Made by a program: the position numbers and the translations under genes. From an uncultured Actinomycetes bacterium (GTDB taxonomy: Bacteria > Actinomycetota > Actinomycetes > Nanopelagicales > Nanopelagicaceae): a DNA stretch of 8,590 bases. Below the pieces are notes generated by a model. The model did no database searches. It was not told the origin of the DNA and was given only the letters and a program-made list of their open reading frames with translations. The stretch covers positions 1-8,590 of the forward strand of contig CAIMBV010000080.1 in assembly GCA_903839355.1 (NCBI GenBank), in the 5' to 3' direction. Every line of letters begins with the position of its first letter. The stretch's first letter is position 1. Shown piece by piece: positions 7,882-8,590 of the stretch.

Positions 7882-8590
7882 ATGGCGAAACCGCGCGTAG
7901 TAATCCTTGGCGGAGGCTTTGGTGGCCTTGCAGCCGCAGAGGCGCTTGGCCACGATGCAGATATCACGGTTGTTGATCGCAATAACTACCAGACATTTCT
8001 CCCGCTTCTCTATCAGGTTTCAACGGCTGGAATTGCCGCCGATCACATCGCCTATCCAATCCGCGGAGCGCTTCGCAAAGCAGGGGGCCGCTTCCACATG
8101 GGTTCACCCATCTCGATCGATCATAAGAACAAGACGGTCAAACTCGATAGCAGCGAGGTAATTCCATTTGATCATCTCGTTGTTGCTCTCGGCTCTGTAA
8201 CGGCTGATTTTGGCATTCCAGGCGTCCACGAATTTGGACTAGGAATGAAGTCAATTCACGAATCACTCACCATCCGATCGGAGATCATGCGTCGCTATGA
8301 AGATCTCTGTCGCTTCCAAGATGACACACGCCTCAAGATTGTTGTTGTCGGTGGTGGCCCAACGGGTGTGGAAATGGCCGGAGCACTCGGAGAGTTGATT
8401 AAGGGTCCACTCCGAAACGATCAGGCCGAGGCGGCAGCAAATATCGATGTCTACCTCGTTGAGGCAGGTCCTCGAGTCCTCCCTATGTTCGATCAATCGC
8501 TAACCGATAAAGCTCAAAACGAACTCCAAAAACTCGGCGTAAATCTCATGCTGAAGACCGCGGTGAAATCTCTAGAGTCGGGACAGATTA
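7882..8590 (+). CDS. ndh: Type II NADH dehydrogenase (NDH-2), partial
   Basis: The first 236 residues of a membrane-associated flavoenzyme that passes electrons from NADH to quinone without pumping protons. Residues 6–22 (VVILGGGFGGLAAAEAL) are the FAD-binding GxGxxG fold. NNYQTFLPLLYQVSTAGIA (34–52) is the conserved NDH-2 segment near the flavin, DHLVVALGS (97–105) is the typical ATG-like flavin motif, and IVVVGGGPTGVEMAGALGEL (153–172) is the NADH-binding fold. EAGPRVLPMFD (194–204) fits the family. The C-terminal half, including the quinone-site and membrane-anchoring parts, is beyond the right edge. The ATG at 7882 has an AAAAGGA ribosome-binding site 8 nt upstream. The neighbouring divergent SDR/DUF2867 gene may share its control region. 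Confidence 0.94.
   Translation, partial: MAKPRVVILGGGFGGLAAAEALGHDADITVVDRNNYQTFLPLLYQVSTAGIAADHIAYPIRGALRKAGGRFHMGSPISIDHKNKTVKLDSSEVIPFDHLVVALGSVTADFGIPGVHEFGLGMKSIHESLTIRSEIMRRYEDLCRFQDDTRLKIVVVGGGPTGVEMAGALGELIKGPLRNDQAEAAANIDVYLVEAGPRVLPMFDQSLTDKAQNELQKLGVNLMLKTAVKSLESGQI

Noticed and set aside
7907..8496. Frames on both strands inside the ndh gene
   Set aside because: They are out of frame with, or antisense to, the well-supported NDH-2 coding sequence.

Overview
The window reads as chromosomal DNA of an actinobacterium with moderate G+C (about 50%) and compact gene spacing. The evidence is a WhiB-family regulator of the WhiB3/WhiD type, a GroEL1-type chaperonin with a histidine-containing tail, a DUF3263 protein, a GuaB3-type IMP dehydrogenase paralogue beside GuaB, and several genes that look leaderless. 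The order guaB3–guaB–(regulator)–whiB3–groEL1–groES matches the order I recall from Mycobacterium tuberculosis (Rv3410c–Rv3418c) and resembles the whiD/bldM/guaB/groES-groEL1 region of Streptomyces. The moderate G+C and short genes would fit a streamlined aquatic lineage such as the acI/Nanopelagicales group. That placement is inference.

Layout, left to right. Positions 1–1636 (minus strand) hold two purine genes: guaB3, cut by the window edge, and guaB, which encodes an IMP dehydrogenase with no CBS (Bateman) domain. Positions 1697–2617 (minus) encode a MerR-type HTH protein fused to a cobalamin-binding-like domain. It carries the W-x9-EH and E-x-H residues of CarH-type B12 photoreceptors at CarH spacing. 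Divergent from it, at 2760–3077 (plus), is a WhiB3/WhiD-like iron-sulfur regulator with a clear promoter. The 142-bp intergenic region contains a perfect 7-bp inverted repeat right at the MerR-type gene's start. Positions 3149–3736 (plus) hold an unrecognised A+T-rich gene for a small membrane-anchored protein. A strong 12-bp-stem hairpin ends it and faces groEL.

Positions 3787–5723 (minus) are the groES-groEL1 operon, preceded by a promoter and a half-degenerate CIRCE element (HrcA operator). Positions 5916–6197 (minus) are a DUF3263 gene and 6262–7776 (minus) an SDR-fold/DUF2867 fusion. Divergent from the latter at 7882 (plus) begins a type II NADH dehydrogenase that runs off the right edge.

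Functionally the window combines guanine-nucleotide synthesis, protein folding under HrcA-type heat-shock control, a redox sensor (WhiB), a possible B12/light sensor (MerR type), and membrane redox enzymes (NDH-2 and probably the SDR protein). The most notable points are the CBS-less GuaB, the CarH-like residues and adjacent palindrome of the MerR protein, the orphan membrane gene, and the repeated pattern of a -10 box 6–7 nt before start codons that lack a ribosome-binding site. No tRNA, rRNA, CRISPR array, insertion sequence or origin was recognised.
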